Below are positions 7,584 to 16,835 of a stretch of DNA of 41,000 bases, piece after piece. Source of the stretch: Candidatus Gastranaerophilales bacterium. Its GTDB lineage: Bacteria > Cyanobacteriota > Vampirovibrionia > Gastranaerophilales > Gastranaerophilaceae. Under the pieces are notes generated by a model. That model was not told the DNA's origin and searched no databases. It saw nothing but the letters and a program-made list of their open reading frames with translations. Where the stretch lies: assembly GCA_944324835.1 (NCBI GenBank), contig CALUXV010000010.1, positions 1 through 41,000 of the forward strand, given 5' to 3'. A program made the translations under genes and the position numbers. Position 1 is the first letter of the stretch. Each line of letters opens with the position of its first letter.

Positions 7584-9254
7584 TTAAACCACAAGCTCTT
7601 TAATCTCATTTCTTTTTAGTTTTCTTGTTGAAGTTCTCGGTAATGCTTTTTTTGAAACTATGATATTGACAGGTCTTTTATATGGTGTCAACCTGGTGCA
7701 TAGCCTTTTTGCTTCATCTTTTATAAGTTTATCAAGAGTTTCATTATCATATTTACTGATTAATTCATCTGTCGGAACAATAACAGCCGCAATATCTTCG
7801 GTTCCGTCTTTTGCTCCAAAAGTTCTTGAAACACCGATTACACAAACTTCTGCAAAGTAATCGCTTTTTTCAAGTACGGATTCAACTTCTTCCGGAAAAA
7901 CTTTTTTCCCGCCTGATAGTACAATCATATTCTTTATACGGCCTGTGATATAAATGTGTCCGTTTTTATGGATTTGTGCGATATCCCCGGTATGCAGCCA
8001 GCCATCTTCATCTATTACAGATGCCGTCAGTTCAGGTTGGTTATGGTATCCTTTCATAACTGCAGGTCCTTTTAATAACAGTTCTCCAGTCTCTTTATCA
8101 ATCTTGGTTTGATAACTTTTTAACGGCGCTCCAACGGATGCTAAATCTCTAATTTTATCCGTATTTACGGAAACTACAGGGCTTGTTTCAGAAAGCCCGT
8201 AGCCTTGATAAACTTCAAGTCCGATTCTTTCAAAGAATTCTCCGACCTGTACGTCTAATGGTGCACCGCCTGAAATACAGCCGATAAAATTCCCGCCGAA
8301 TTTAGTATGTATCTTTTTGAACATTAGTTTTTTTATTCGTCTTGACGGAATAAATTTCGCAGTATTAAACATTAGATTAAAAAGTATCTGAGTCGTTTTT
8401 GAAGAATTTCTTATTTCAGATTCTATGGCAGTTTTTAAAAGCTTTAAGAATGCCGGAACTACTATCATAAATTGAATTTTCTTATCCCTCATTATCCCAA
8501 GAATATCTTTAGGTTTGAGACTTTGTGTATAATAAACAGAGAATCCAAAATTTAGGAAAGTTGAGAATCCTACTGTCATTTCAAATAAATGGTTCATTGG
8601 TAGAATAGAAAGCATTCTAATATCTTTCTTAGGTAGAATTTTGTCTAATGCGTATTTTAAATCATCAAGCTGTGACAGCATATTTCCAAAAGATATTTCA
8701 ACCCCTTTAGGTGCACCTGTAGTTCCTGATGTATAAATGATAAACAATGTTGATTTTTTTGAACGATGGCGCCATTTGCAGGTGTAATTATTTGGAATTG
8801 TATAAATACTTTCCAAACCTTGATTATAGGATGGTTCATCCATAACAATAATATGTTTTAAGGACGGAAGTTCTTTTTGAAGCTCAAGAGCCATTTCTAC
8901 ATAATGTTGTGATACCAGCATTACAGTCGGTTCGCAGTCGGTTAAGATAGAATGAAGTTCATATTTTGTAAGTTTTATATCAAGAGGTACAGTTATTAAC
9001 CCTGCGATTATTGATGCAAAAACACAAGCTCCATACTCAGGTTTTGATTCTGATAATATAGCAAGACGTTCTTCTCGCTTTAATCCTAAATCGTTCATAA
9101 GATAGGCTGCTAACTTTCTTGATGTTAATCCCAGTCCGTTATAAGTAAATTCTTTCCATCCGTAAGATGTCTTAATTCCAAGAGCAATTTTATTTGCATA
9201 ATCATTTGTTTTATCTTCCAAAAGAGATAAAACGTTACTTCTTCTGTCTTTCAT
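7584..9254 (-). CDS. Long-chain acyl-CoA synthetase (AMP-forming), copy 2
   Basis: Second ANL-family synthetase, again 556 aa when started at the ATG at 9254. That start aligns with the paralogue (M-K-D-R-[RT]-S-N-V-L-S) and has a GGGAGG site 5 bp upstream; a TTG at 9266 would add four residues and destroy that spacing. Motifs are Y-T-S-G-T-T-G-A-P-K-G, Y-G-L-S-E-T-S-P, G-W-L-H-T-G-D and a C-terminal P-R-T-S-T-R-K. Divergence from copy 1 is concentrated in the central region (about residues 265-310), which in this family contributes to substrate specificity. A gene duplication with shifted substrate range is the simplest reading. Confidence 0.85.
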   Translation of the reverse strand: MKDRRSNVLSLLEDKTNDYANKIALGIKTSYGWKEFTYNGLGLTSRKLAAYLMNDLGLKREERLAILSESKPEYGACVFASIIAGLITVPLDIKLTKYELHSILTDCEPTVMLVSQHYVEMALELQKELPSLKHIIVMDEPSYNQGLESIYTIPNNYTCKWRHRSKKSTLFIIYTSGTTGAPKGVEISFGNMLSQLDDLKYALDKILPKKDIRMLSILPMNHLFEMTVGFSTFLNFGFSVYYTQSLKPKDILGIMRDKKIQFMIVVPAFLKLLKTAIESEIRNSSKTTQILFNLMFNTAKFIPSRRIKKLMFKKIHTKFGGNFIGCISGGAPLDVQVGEFFERIGLEVYQGYGLSETSPVVSVNTDKIRDLASVGAPLKSYQTKIDKETGELLLKGPAVMKGYHNQPELTASVIDEDGWLHTGDIAQIHKNGHIYITGRIKNMIVLSGGKKVFPEEVESVLEKSDYFAEVCVIGVSRTFGAKDGTEDIAAVIVPTDELISKYDNETLDKLIKDEAKRLCTRLTPYKRPVNIIVSKKALPRTSTRKLKRNEIKELVV

Positions 9255-9301
9255 ACTTCCTCCCAAACACCATACAGGTATTATATCAAATTTTTTTAAT
9301 C

Positions 9302-9331
9302 TTGCATATACCCTGTTATTTATTGTATGAT
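9302..9331 (+). promoter_or_regulatory. Predicted sigma70-type promoter of hom-thrC
   Basis: TTGCAT (9302-9307), an 18-bp spacer and TATGAT (9326-9331). The leader to the ATG at 9362 is short and holds a GAGGG ribosome site. No T-box, riboswitch or leader peptide is apparent. Confidence 0.45.
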
Positions 9332-9361
9332 TATTAATATTAATTTATTAGAGGGTTATTT

Positions 9362-10618
9362 ATGAAGAAGATAAAAATTGGTATGTTAGGTTTAGGAACT
9401 GTCGGTTCCGGAGTTTATAAAACATTAAAGCGATTTGATAATGTTGAAATTGTCAAGATTTCAGTAAAAAATATTGATAAACCAAGAAATATTGAAGGAC
9501 TGGATGAAAGTATCTTAACAACCGATGTATATTCAATCATAAATAATCCTGAAATTGATATATTTGTAGAAGTTATAGGCGGTGTTAACCCTGCATGGGA
9601 ATATATTTCTGCTGCGATAAAGGCCGGTAAACATATTGTAACCGCAAATAAAGAATTATTGGCTAAAAAGGGGAAAGAGTTATTTGAACTTGCAGAAGCA
9701 AATAATAGAGTAGTTCTGTATGAAGCTGCAATAGCTGGCGGTATCCCTCTTATTATGCCGTTGAAAACTATAATGGCTGGGAATGATATTACAAAAATAG
9801 AAGCAATTCTTAACGGTACAACAAATTATATTTTAACCAAAATGGATGTTGATGGTGCATCATACGATGATGTATTGAAAGAGGCTCAAGAATTAGGTTA
9901 CGCAGAAACTGACCCGACCGGAGATGTTGAAGGTTTTGATGCAATGTATAAAATAACAACACTTTCAACAATTGCATTCGGACAACGAGTTGATGTAAAT
10001 AAAGTCTATAGAGAAGGTATCTCAAAAGTTCGTGCAGAAGATATGAAGGCTGCAAATGAACTAGGGTACAAAATAAAACTGGTTGCAATCGGCAGAATTT
10101 GTGATGACGGCAGAGTGGATGTCAGAGTTCATCCGACATTAGTTCCTAAAAAAGCTACATTAGCACATATTAATTATGTTACAAATGCTGTTGGCATGAG
10201 CGGATATCCGATAGGTGATATTGTACTGTCCGGACCTGGTGCAGGAGAATTTCCGACTGCAAGTTCCGTTATCGGGGATATTTTGAATATTGCTGCAGAA
10301 ATTGAAACAACAGATTATCCGCTTCCTATGATGAGATGTAAACATTCTGATGACGCAAATGTGGTTCCGATATCTGAAACATACAACAAATATTATATTT
10401 CTATAACAGCTCCTAATAACAAAGGTGTTATAGGCAAAATCGGAACGGTATGCGGAAATAAAAATATAAGCGTATCAAGTATTATGCAAAAAGGTGTTTC
10501 TGAAAATAATACTGCAGATATTACGGTTATTACGGAAGTTTGTAAAGAAGCAGATATACAAGCGGCGATTTCAGAATTAGACGGATGTAAAATAAACAGT
10601 TTGATAAGAGTAATGTAA
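9362..10618 (+). CDS. hom: Homoserine dehydrogenase
   Basis: Reduces aspartate semialdehyde to homoserine, the branch point for threonine and methionine. The N-terminal NAD(P)-binding Rossmann fold shows [10 protein letters not shown] at residues 8-17. A-N-K-E-L-L-A-K lies near 97, N-G-T-T-N-Y near 156 and G-Y-A-E-T-D-P-T-x-D-V-E-G near 179 (family signature). A C-terminal ACT domain (about 340-418, [13 protein letters not shown]) suggests feedback control by an amino acid, probably threonine. The length of 418 aa is normal. It lies 14 bp upstream of thrC in the same direction; the metYXW operon using the same product lies on the opposite strand. Confidence 0.95.
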   Translation: MKKIKIGMLGLGTVGSGVYKTLKRFDNVEIVKISVKNIDKPRNIEGLDESILTTDVYSIINNPEIDIFVEVIGGVNPAWEYISAAIKAGKHIVTANKELLAKKGKELFELAEANNRVVLYEAAIAGGIPLIMPLKTIMAGNDITKIEAILNGTTNYILTKMDVDGASYDDVLKEAQELGYAETDPTGDVEGFDAMYKITTLSTIAFGQRVDVNKVYREGISKVRAEDMKAANELGYKIKLVAIGRICDDGRVDVRVHPTLVPKKATLAHINYVTNAVGMSGYPIGDIVLSGPGAGEFPTASSVIGDILNIAAEIETTDYPLPMMRCKHSDDANVVPISETYNKYYISITAPNNKGVIGKIGTVCGNKNISVSSIMQKGVSENNTADITVITEVCKEADIQAAISELDGCKINSLIRVM

Positions 10619-10632
10619 AAAGCGAGGGAATT

Positions 10633-11691
10633 ATGTACTATCAAGGATTAATTAACAGATATAGAGAATATTTACCGGTTTCGGATACAACTCCTGTTGT
10701 AACATTGAATGAAGGTAATACACCATTGATAAAGGCTGATAACCTTGCAAAAAAAATAGGACTTGATGCAAATGTTTATTTGAAATTTGACGGTTGTAAT
10801 CCGACAGGAAGTTTTAAAGACCGCGGGATGACAATGGCAGTTACTAAGGCCAAAGAATCAGGTTCTCATGCAATTATTTGTGCTTCAACCGGTAATACAT
10901 CGGCATCTGCTGCCGCTTACGGTGCTAAGGCAGGTTTAAGAACTTTGGTTTTAATTCCTGACGGATATATTGCATTAGGAAAACTTTCTCAAGCAATGAT
11001 GTACGGGGCAGAAATTATTGCAATACAGGGAAATTTTGACAGAGCATTAGAACTTGTAAGAGAAATCTCTGAAAAGTATCCGATAACCCTTGTAAATTCT
11101 GTCAATCCGTATAGAATAGAAGGACAAAAAACAGCAGCATTTGAAATCTGCGATGCTTTAGGAAAAGCTCCTGAATATCATTTTATACCTGTAGGTAATG
11201 CAGGAAATATTACAGCTTATTGGAAAGGGTATACAGAGTTCCATAAACTCGGTAAAATCAAAGCATTACCTCAAATGATGGGTTATGAAGCAGAAGGCGC
11301 AGCAGCAATTGTTAAGAACCAAAGAATTATGAATCCTGAAACTTTGGCAACCGCTATAAGAATCGGAAACCCTGCAAGCTGGGATAAAGCAGTTGCAGCC
11401 CGTGATGAAAGTAAAGGTTTAATCGGTTGTGTTACAGATGAAAAAATAGTTGAGGCTTATAAACTGATTGCATCTTGCGAAGGTATATTCGCAGAGCCTG
11501 CAAGTGCTGCATCTGTTGCAGGACTTATACAGGCGCATCATAGAGGACTTGTTAAAGCAGGAACGGATATTGTCTGTGTTTTAACAGGTAACGGGCTTAA
11601 AGATCCTGATAACGCAATTAAGTTTGGGAATGCAGAAGTACAAAAATCTTCTGACAGTATGGAAGATGTTTTAAAATTAATCGGTGTTTAA
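10633..11691 (+). CDS. thrC: Threonine synthase
   Basis: PLP fold-type II enzyme converting O-phosphohomoserine to threonine. The PLP lysine is K62 in G-S-F-K-D-R-G-M, with the phosphate-binding loop P-V-G-N-A-G-N near 192 and C-A-S-T-G-N-T-S near 93. The 352 aa form corresponds to the short, IlvA-like class of ThrC. The GCGAGGG ribosome site lies in the 14-bp gap after hom, so both genes are probably co-transcribed. No homoserine kinase gene (thrB) is in the window. Confidence 0.95.
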   Translation: MYYQGLINRYREYLPVSDTTPVVTLNEGNTPLIKADNLAKKIGLDANVYLKFDGCNPTGSFKDRGMTMAVTKAKESGSHAIICASTGNTSASAAAYGAKAGLRTLVLIPDGYIALGKLSQAMMYGAEIIAIQGNFDRALELVREISEKYPITLVNSVNPYRIEGQKTAAFEICDALGKAPEYHFIPVGNAGNITAYWKGYTEFHKLGKIKALPQMMGYEAEGAAAIVKNQRIMNPETLATAIRIGNPASWDKAVAARDESKGLIGCVTDEKIVEAYKLIASCEGIFAEPASAASVAGLIQAHHRGLVKAGTDIVCVLTGNGLKDPDNAIKFGNAEVQKSSDSMEDVLKLIGV

Positions 11692-11696
11692 GTTTA

Positions 11697-12320
11697 ATGG
11701 CATCAAATTTTGACTTTTTAAAATCTACTGACAGAAAACTTTTTACTATGATAGGAACTGCAGAGCAGTTATATCGTGATGAGTATTTTGACCAGTGCAT
11801 AGTTCAGACCAGAAAATTTGCGGAATCGATTTGTAAAAAAATTTTAGGGGCTCGAAAAGGGGACTCTAAAACATTCGATGATATGCTTGCAACCTTGTGT
11901 GATATCTCAACGGGTTCAGAACAGGAAAAAGAAGTTATAGAGGACTTGTATTTTATCAAACGTGAAGGAAACAAATCTGCTCACACTTCAGAACAAAAGC
12001 TGCCCGCATCAACAGCGTTGGAATGCTTGCAAAGGGCATTTGAAGTCTCTATTAATTATGCATTTGCAAAAACTCCAAGTAAAACAAAACTGTTAAAGTT
12101 GGAATTTGATACAGAGCTTTTAATAACAGGTGAAAAAACAAAAAAAACTTTGAAACAAAAGTATTTGGCAGCAAAATCACAATATTTTCAAGACGAAGAG
12201 GATAATATAATTGAACTTTCTTCAACTCCCAGAAAAAAGAAACGACAAAATACAAATCTTGTTGGTTTATTAGTATTTATTTTAATAATTGCATTATATG
12301 TTCTTTCGGTTCTTAAATAG
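11697..12320 (+). CDS. DUF4145-like protein with C-terminal membrane anchor
   Basis: 207 residues. The first ~120 resemble the DUF4145 module also found at the N-terminus of some restriction subunits: R-K-F-A-E-S-I-C-K-K near residue 39 and the signature I-K-R-E-G-N-K-S-A-H near 87. A linker rich in lysine and acidic residues follows (K-K-K-R-Q-N-T-N). The end is a single hydrophobic helix (about 184-205: L-V-G-L-L-V-F-I-L-I-I-A-L-Y-V-L), predicting a tail-anchored cytoplasmic domain. It starts 5 bp after thrC with no clear ribosome site, so it may be translated by coupling. There is no evident link to threonine synthesis. Role unknown. Confidence 0.75.
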   Translation: MASNFDFLKSTDRKLFTMIGTAEQLYRDEYFDQCIVQTRKFAESICKKILGARKGDSKTFDDMLATLCDISTGSEQEKEVIEDLYFIKREGNKSAHTSEQKLPASTALECLQRAFEVSINYAFAKTPSKTKLLKLEFDTELLITGEKTKKTLKQKYLAAKSQYFQDEEDNIIELSSTPRKKKRQNTNLVGLLVFILIIALYVLSVLK

Positions 12321-12331
12321 TACCAATAGTA

Positions 12332-13699
12332 TTAAATATTTTGAATAGTAGAATTTAATTCAAAAGTATCCGTATCTTTGTTATAAACAACATTTTGAAA
12401 ACTCATTTCTTTCGGTGTATTATTCAAAATAACCTCAAACTGTTCATTATTACCGCAATGGAATCCGCCTTGAGTTCCTTGTTTTACTGTTGCATTTTGG
12501 ACAATAGTTGTATTATCTCCGGCATGAATACCTCGCCAGCCGGCTGCCATACCTTTATCGAATGAAAGAGACTTGAATCTGGTATCTACAACTTTTGAAT
12601 CTTTTATTCTGCCGATTATTTCGTTTACAAATTTTTCATCACCGTATTTTGCAGCTTGCATCGCATCTGCAAGAGTTAGATGTTCTTTAGAAGATAGAAA
12701 ATCATATAAATTTGTACTTGGCCCACAGTTATATCTGCCGGTATAAGTTGTAATACTGGTATTTTTTGCACTGTCTTTGTTTTCTTCCAATAACTGCCTG
12801 ATTTGTTTTTCCATATCAGAATCTAAACGGATTCCGTCAAACATCCCGACAGTTTTTTCTCCGCGGTAAAGTTCTACATCCTGACTTAATCTGCATTTTG
12901 TCAAATCATTACTCAATTCTTGAACAGCCTCTTTATTCTTTACAAAAGCATCACTATCTTCAACGTATGCTCCAATATTTTTCATAACAGGAGGTAGTAC
13001 ATCATAGCCCATAGTGTGCATTTGTGCCGGAGTAATACTTTTTAACATACTGGCAGATGGAACATGAACCCCCCAAACGTCAGCCCTATATGATATTCTA
13101 ATATCAGATGTTGTCATCAAATATTTGTATGTTTCCGGATTATATTTCTTCATAATTAACATGTTCATATAGTGATTAACGTTTGGTTCGAATTCCCATT
13201 TTTTACTAAACGAATCAACTTCTTTGAATGTTTGTTTTATTTGCTCAACAGGGACTTCTTTGGCAATCTCTCTTATAGTATCACCATAATTTGATATCAT
13301 ACTACGCAAATCAAGCCAACTGCCTTTTTCTTTACCAAGCAAAACAATAAATTCAGGATTTTCTTTGCATAAAGTTTCCAGTTGTTTATATTGCATATAA
13401 GCAAATTCACCATGCGTTGTAATATTTCCTTTTGCAACATTTTCAACAATTTCAGGGGTTCTTGTTTCTATATATTCGGCATCGTATGAACGTCTTAAAT
13501 TTTTCAATATTTCGTCAGCATCAGTACGTATTTGCTTAAGATTTTTTTGAGCAAACTCTACCGTATCTTTTTCAAGAGCCGGAGCGTATTTTAAGTTTTT
13601 AAAATTAATATTCCCGATTGGTTTTGTATGCAAAACTCCTGATTTTGCCCAATTAGCTGCTTTCTGAGCAAGACTCATGCCGATATTGCTTAACCCCAT
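12332..13699 (-). CDS. Predicted C3-type mono-ADP-ribosyltransferase (effector-like)
   Basis: 455 residues. The C-terminal ~185 residues carry the three diagnostic elements of the R-S-E clade of ADP-ribosyltransferases, in order: R279 in E-L-Y-R-G-E, S377-L-S379 in F-K-S-L-S-F-D-K, and Q420-F-E422 in E-Q-F-E-V-I-L. The last is a QxE version of the ExE motif, as in C3-like exoenzymes. Such enzymes transfer ADP-ribose from NAD to a protein residue. The N-terminal ~260 residues are helical and unrecognised. No signal peptide is seen; residues 30-38 carry the I-N-F-K-N-L motif shared with other orphans here. An AAAGGA ribosome site precedes the ATG. It lies convergent with, and 11 bp from, the DUF4145-like gene. 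The target is unknown; no immunity gene is obvious. Confidence 0.75.
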   Translation of the reverse strand: MGLSNIGMSLAQKAANWAKSGVLHTKPIGNINFKNLKYAPALEKDTVEFAQKNLKQIRTDADEILKNLRRSYDAEYIETRTPEIVENVAKGNITTHGEFAYMQYKQLETLCKENPEFIVLLGKEKGSWLDLRSMISNYGDTIREIAKEVPVEQIKQTFKEVDSFSKKWEFEPNVNHYMNMLIMKKYNPETYKYLMTTSDIRISYRADVWGVHVPSASMLKSITPAQMHTMGYDVLPPVMKNIGAYVEDSDAFVKNKEAVQELSNDLTKCRLSQDVELYRGEKTVGMFDGIRLDSDMEKQIRQLLEENKDSAKNTSITTYTGRYNCGPSTNLYDFLSSKEHLTLADAMQAAKYGDEKFVNEIIGRIKDSKVVDTRFKSLSFDKGMAAGWRGIHAGDNTTIVQNATVKQGTQGGFHCGNNEQFEVILNNTPKEMSFQNVVYNKDTDTFELNSTIQNI

Positions 13700-13752
13700 A
13701 AAAATTCCTTTCTTTATAAATCTAACCTATAGTTTTATAAAGTAAATTTTTT

Positions 13753-15462
13753 TTGAATATTTGCCATAAGAGAGTATTTTTATTAATTTTTGTTAATAAA
13801 ACTCAAATATTCTCGTTAATCTTATACAAATCAACACCGCCGGCAGCTTTGTATAATCCTATTGTTGAAATAATAGAGTTTATCTTGTTTGAAACTTCTT
13901 CTTTTTTTACCATTAAATACGTTTCTCTTGAGTATAAAACTTCCAAATCACTTGCAGCACCTTTATGGCTGGTAGCGTTTTCAATATTGCTGCCAACATC
14001 TTTTTCCTGCCTTGCGACATCTGCAACAAACGTTGCAATTCCGCATATTTCAGGATATTTCGGTTCTACAATTGATGAGGCAAACTGGATTATCACATCA
14101 TATATGATAGCAAATGCATGTTTGATTTTGATGTCGGGATGGATTGAAAGTGTTCTAGGGAGAAAACGTTTCTTAAAAATATTTATAGGAATTTTTACAC
14201 TGGGTTCGCTAATTTGTGCAGTTGCGCCGAATTTAAACTTGATGGTTCTCGGACGGCTCATACAAGGGATAGGCGGCGGGCCAATGACTCCATTATCGCA
14301 GTCAATTTTGCTTGCAGCATTCCCGCCTAATAAAAGAGGGATTGCAATGAGTTTGTACGGACTTGCAGTTATGGTTTTTGCAATATTAGGCCCTACGTTC
14401 GGCGGGTTTATTGTTGACAACTCCGACTGGCAGTGGATTTATCTTGTAAATATCCCTGTCGGAATTCTTTCAATCTCATTGGTACATGCAAATATTGAAG
14501 AAATTGAAATAGATAAAAACCATGGCAGGGCTGATTTCCCGGGAATGATATCTCTTGTTTTGTGGCTATTATCAATGCAGGTTGTACTTGATAAAGGACA
14601 ACAGTACAACTGGTTTGACTGTGCCTGGATTTCCTGGCTTTCATGGTTTTCAATGACCTGTTTATTATTTTTTATTGTAAGGGAACTTGAATGTAAAAGT
14701 CCTTTGATTAATCTGAGACTGTTTAAAGACCGCAACTTTTTAGTCGGGACAATTCTTGCATCATCAGTTAATGTACTTGTATTTTCATCAATAGTACTTG
14801 TCCCTCAATTTTTACAAAACCTTATGGGATATACGGCAATATTAAGCGGATACGTACTTGCACCGAGAATTATCTCATGTGTCTTGATGATGCTTGTAAT
14901 TAATATACTTATGGAATTATTTGATAACAGAATTCTGATTGCTATCGGATTTTTCTTTTTAGGGATATCAATATTATTTTTCATTAACTTAAATCTAAGA
15001 GTTTCATTTATTTATATGGCAATACCTCAAGTATTAATGGGAATAGGTGTTATTATGGTATTTATTCCGGTATCTGCTCTGGTATTGGGAACTCTTCCTA
15101 AATCAGAATTAACAAATGGCTCCAGCCTGCATAACTTGTGTAAAAGCACAATGACGGCAGTTATTGCATCCGTCGCCAATACAATGGTTGCAAGACATTG
15201 TCAAATGCATCAGGTATTTCTTGTCGAAAATTTATCGAATTTTAACCTTGTATTCCAGCAAAAATTTACCGCACTATTACATACATTTATGTCCAACTCT
15301 TCAAGCTCTTTTGCTACAATAAAAACAAATTCTTATTTTTACAGGTCGTTAATTACCCAATCGAGATTAATGGCGTATGTAGATGCATTTGCAATTTTTG
15401 CATTGCTTGCTTTTCTATTAATTCCCGCTTCTTTTTTACTAAAACATGAAACACATGAATAA
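13753..15462 (+). CDS. DHA2-family multidrug efflux transporter (EmrB-like), 5' end missing or replaced
   Basis: Residues ~72-569 match a 14-helix major facilitator drug:proton antiporter. TM1 runs into S-A-T-N-V-A-I-P-H-I-S-G (93-100 region). Motif A is G-W-I-E-S-V-L-G-R-K-R between TM2 and TM3, and motif C is V-F-A-I-L-G-P-T-F-G-G in TM5. The open frame begins only at a TTG (13753). Its first ~70 codons are simply the antisense of a TolC-family tail, contain no ATG and have no ribosome site. The first in-frame ATG lies inside TM2, so the normal start is absent. Either the gene is a 5'-truncated pseudogene or it uses an unusual start such as TTG at 13987. The stop is 14 bp from the mnmE stop, convergent. 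Confidence 0.7.
   Translation: MNICHKRVFLLIFVNKTQIFSLILYKSTPPAALYNPIVEIIEFILFETSSFFTIKYVSLEYKTSKSLAAPLWLVAFSILLPTSFSCLATSATNVAIPHISGYFGSTIDEANWIITSYMIANACLILMSGWIESVLGRKRFLKIFIGIFTLGSLICAVAPNLNLMVLGRLIQGIGGGPMTPLSQSILLAAFPPNKRGIAMSLYGLAVMVFAILGPTFGGFIVDNSDWQWIYLVNIPVGILSISLVHANIEEIEIDKNHGRADFPGMISLVLWLLSMQVVLDKGQQYNWFDCAWISWLSWFSMTCLLFFIVRELECKSPLINLRLFKDRNFLVGTILASSVNVLVFSSIVLVPQFLQNLMGYTAILSGYVLAPRIISCVLMMLVINILMELFDNRILIAIGFFFLGISILFFINLNLRVSFIYMAIPQVLMGIGVIMVFIPVSALVLGTLPKSELTNGSSLHNLCKSTMTAVIASVANTMVARHCQMHQVFLVENLSNFNLVFQQKFTALLHTFMSNSSSSFATIKTNSYFYRSLITQSRLMAYVDAFAIFALLAFLLIPASFLLKHETHE
13803..14021 (-). pseudogene. C-terminal remnant of a TolC-family outer-membrane efflux protein
   Basis: The last 72 residues of a minus-strand frame read like the end of an outer-membrane factor: S-D-L-E-V-L-Y-S-R-E-T-Y-L, then a helical stretch, then G-L-Y-K-A-A-G-G. 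This corresponds to the usual Y-L-[ED]-V-L-D-A-Q-R... L-Y-[KR]-A-L-G-G ending. Further upstream on this strand the frame is just the complement of the transporter and has no family resemblance. This is therefore a tail whose N-terminal ~400 residues are missing. It abuts and slightly overlaps the transporter's first recognisable helix. Confidence 0.6.
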
Positions 15463-15476
15463 TAAGATGATATTTA

Positions 15477-16823
15477 TTATTTCCCGATGCAGAAGTTGTC
15501 AAAAATATTGTTCAGAACTTCATCAGTTACAACTTCGCCGGTCAATTCATCAAGAGCCATCAAGGCAGATTTTATATCAATAGAAATTAAATCCTGCAAT
15601 TCTTCACGTTCTGCACCCTCTAGTGCAAGATTAAGACTGTTTTTAGCCTGTCTTAAACATTCTTGCTGGCGGGTATTTGTTGCGAACTCTAAAGATTCCG
15701 GATTAATATCACAGACTTTTGATTTTATTAAATCTCTGATTTCTTCAACCCCTTCTTTTGTTTTGGTTGAAATATAATACGCATCTGAGGTTCTGTTTTC
15801 AACCAAATCAGATTTATTGGCAATTCGTATATTATTCTTTGTTTTGGCAAGATTCCAGATAATCTCATCATCTTCCGTCATGCCGGCAGCTGCATCATAA
15901 AGAAACAGTACCAAATCAGCCTCATCAAGAGATTGTTTAGAATACTCAATTCCGATTTCTTCAACTTTTGATATTGAATTACCTTCTCTTATCCCCGCTG
16001 TATCTATCAATGTAACAGGAATACCAAAATCAAGTGTTTCTCTTAAGACATCACGCGTTGTACCTGCAATATCAGTAACAATTGCCCTGTCAAGATTTAA
16101 CAATGTATTGAATAATGAGGATTTCCCTACATTCGGACGTCCGACAATCGCAACTGAAACCCCTTGCCTCATTACATTTGAGGTTGATGCTGATTTAAGT
16201 ATAGAATCTATTTTCCGAATACTTTTTGAGATTTCTTCTATAAGATAAGAATATTCAGGCTCTGCTACATCTTCCGGGAAATCAATACCTGCAACTATTC
16301 TTGATAAAATATCCATTATGGATTTTCTGATTTCTTTTATTTTTTTTGCAAGAACACCGGAAAGATTCTTTGCTGACACTTCAACAAAATCCTGTGTTTT
16401 TGAATGGATTAAATCCGCAACCGCTTCTGCCTGCGATAAATCCATTTTTTTGTTTAAGAATGCACGTTTTGTAAATTCTCCTTTCTCTGCCGGTCTGCAG
16501 CCGTTTTCAAGACAGAGAGAGAGAATTTTTTTTACGATATTAACACCGCCGTGACAGTGGATTTCAACTACATCTTCTCCTGTATAACTGTGAGGAGCAA
16601 AGAAGGGTAAAACAAGTACTTCATCAACTTTTCTAAAATTTTCGCCGTCATTGAAACCTATCCAGCCGTGAGATATCATATTATGAGTAAATTCTTGTTT
16701 TGAATAAATCTTTTTTATAACATCAAATGCCCTGTCGCCGGATATACGAATAACACCAACACCGCCCATACCAAGCGGAGTCGAGATTGCAGCTATCGTA
16801 TCAAATTCTTGAGTAATATTCAT
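15477..16823 (-). CDS. mnmE: tRNA uridine-5-carboxymethylaminomethyl modification GTPase MnmE
   Basis: With MnmG it installs the cmnm5 group on U34 of several tRNAs, in the cytoplasm. The N-terminal TrmE domain occupies residues 1-120, with a helical region after it. An inserted G domain has G1 G228-R-P-N-V-G-K-S, then D-T-A-G near 275 and N-K-S-D near 335. The essential C-terminal C-I-G-K is present, with C446 binding the folate/cmnm intermediate. The 448-residue length is typical. There is no Shine-Dalgarno sequence; a perfect TATAAT lies 6 bp before the ATG (leaderless prediction). Confidence 0.97.
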   Translation of the reverse strand: MNITQEFDTIAAISTPLGMGGVGVIRISGDRAFDVIKKIYSKQEFTHNMISHGWIGFNDGENFRKVDEVLVLPFFAPHSYTGEDVVEIHCHGGVNIVKKILSLCLENGCRPAEKGEFTKRAFLNKKMDLSQAEAVADLIHSKTQDFVEVSAKNLSGVLAKKIKEIRKSIMDILSRIVAGIDFPEDVAEPEYSYLIEEISKSIRKIDSILKSASTSNVMRQGVSVAIVGRPNVGKSSLFNTLLNLDRAIVTDIAGTTRDVLRETLDFGIPVTLIDTAGIREGNSISKVEEIGIEYSKQSLDEADLVLFLYDAAAGMTEDDEIIWNLAKTKNNIRIANKSDLVENRTSDAYYISTKTKEGVEEIRDLIKSKVCDINPESLEFATNTRQQECLRQAKNSLNLALEGAEREELQDLISIDIKSALMALDELTGEVVTDEVLNNIFDNFCIGK

Positions 16824-16829
16824 AATCTA

Positions 16830-16835
16830 ATTATA
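16830..16835 (-). promoter_or_regulatory. -10 box of a predicted leaderless mnmE promoter
   Basis: On the minus strand TATAAT ends exactly 6 bp before the mnmE ATG. It overlaps the stop codon of the preceding orphan gene (stop at 16831-16833). No ribosome site is present. Confidence 0.55.

Noticed and set aside
9255-9266. TTG start four codons upstream of acyl-CoA synthetase copy 2
   Set aside because: It overlaps the GGGAGG ribosome site of the ATG at 9254, and the paralogue starts at the equivalent ATG.
10160-10644. Minus-strand frames inside hom
   Set aside because: Shadows of a well-supported homoserine dehydrogenase; no initiation signals or family resemblance.
12332-13699. ADP-ribosyltransferase and DUF4145-like gene as a toxin-immunity pair
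   Set aside because: They are convergent with separate signals, and the DUF4145-like gene is tied to thrC; nothing supports immunity.
14022-14420. Minus-strand frame 13803-14420 read as a 205-aa gene
   Set aside because: Only its last ~72 residues resemble a protein family; the rest is the complement of clear transporter helices.
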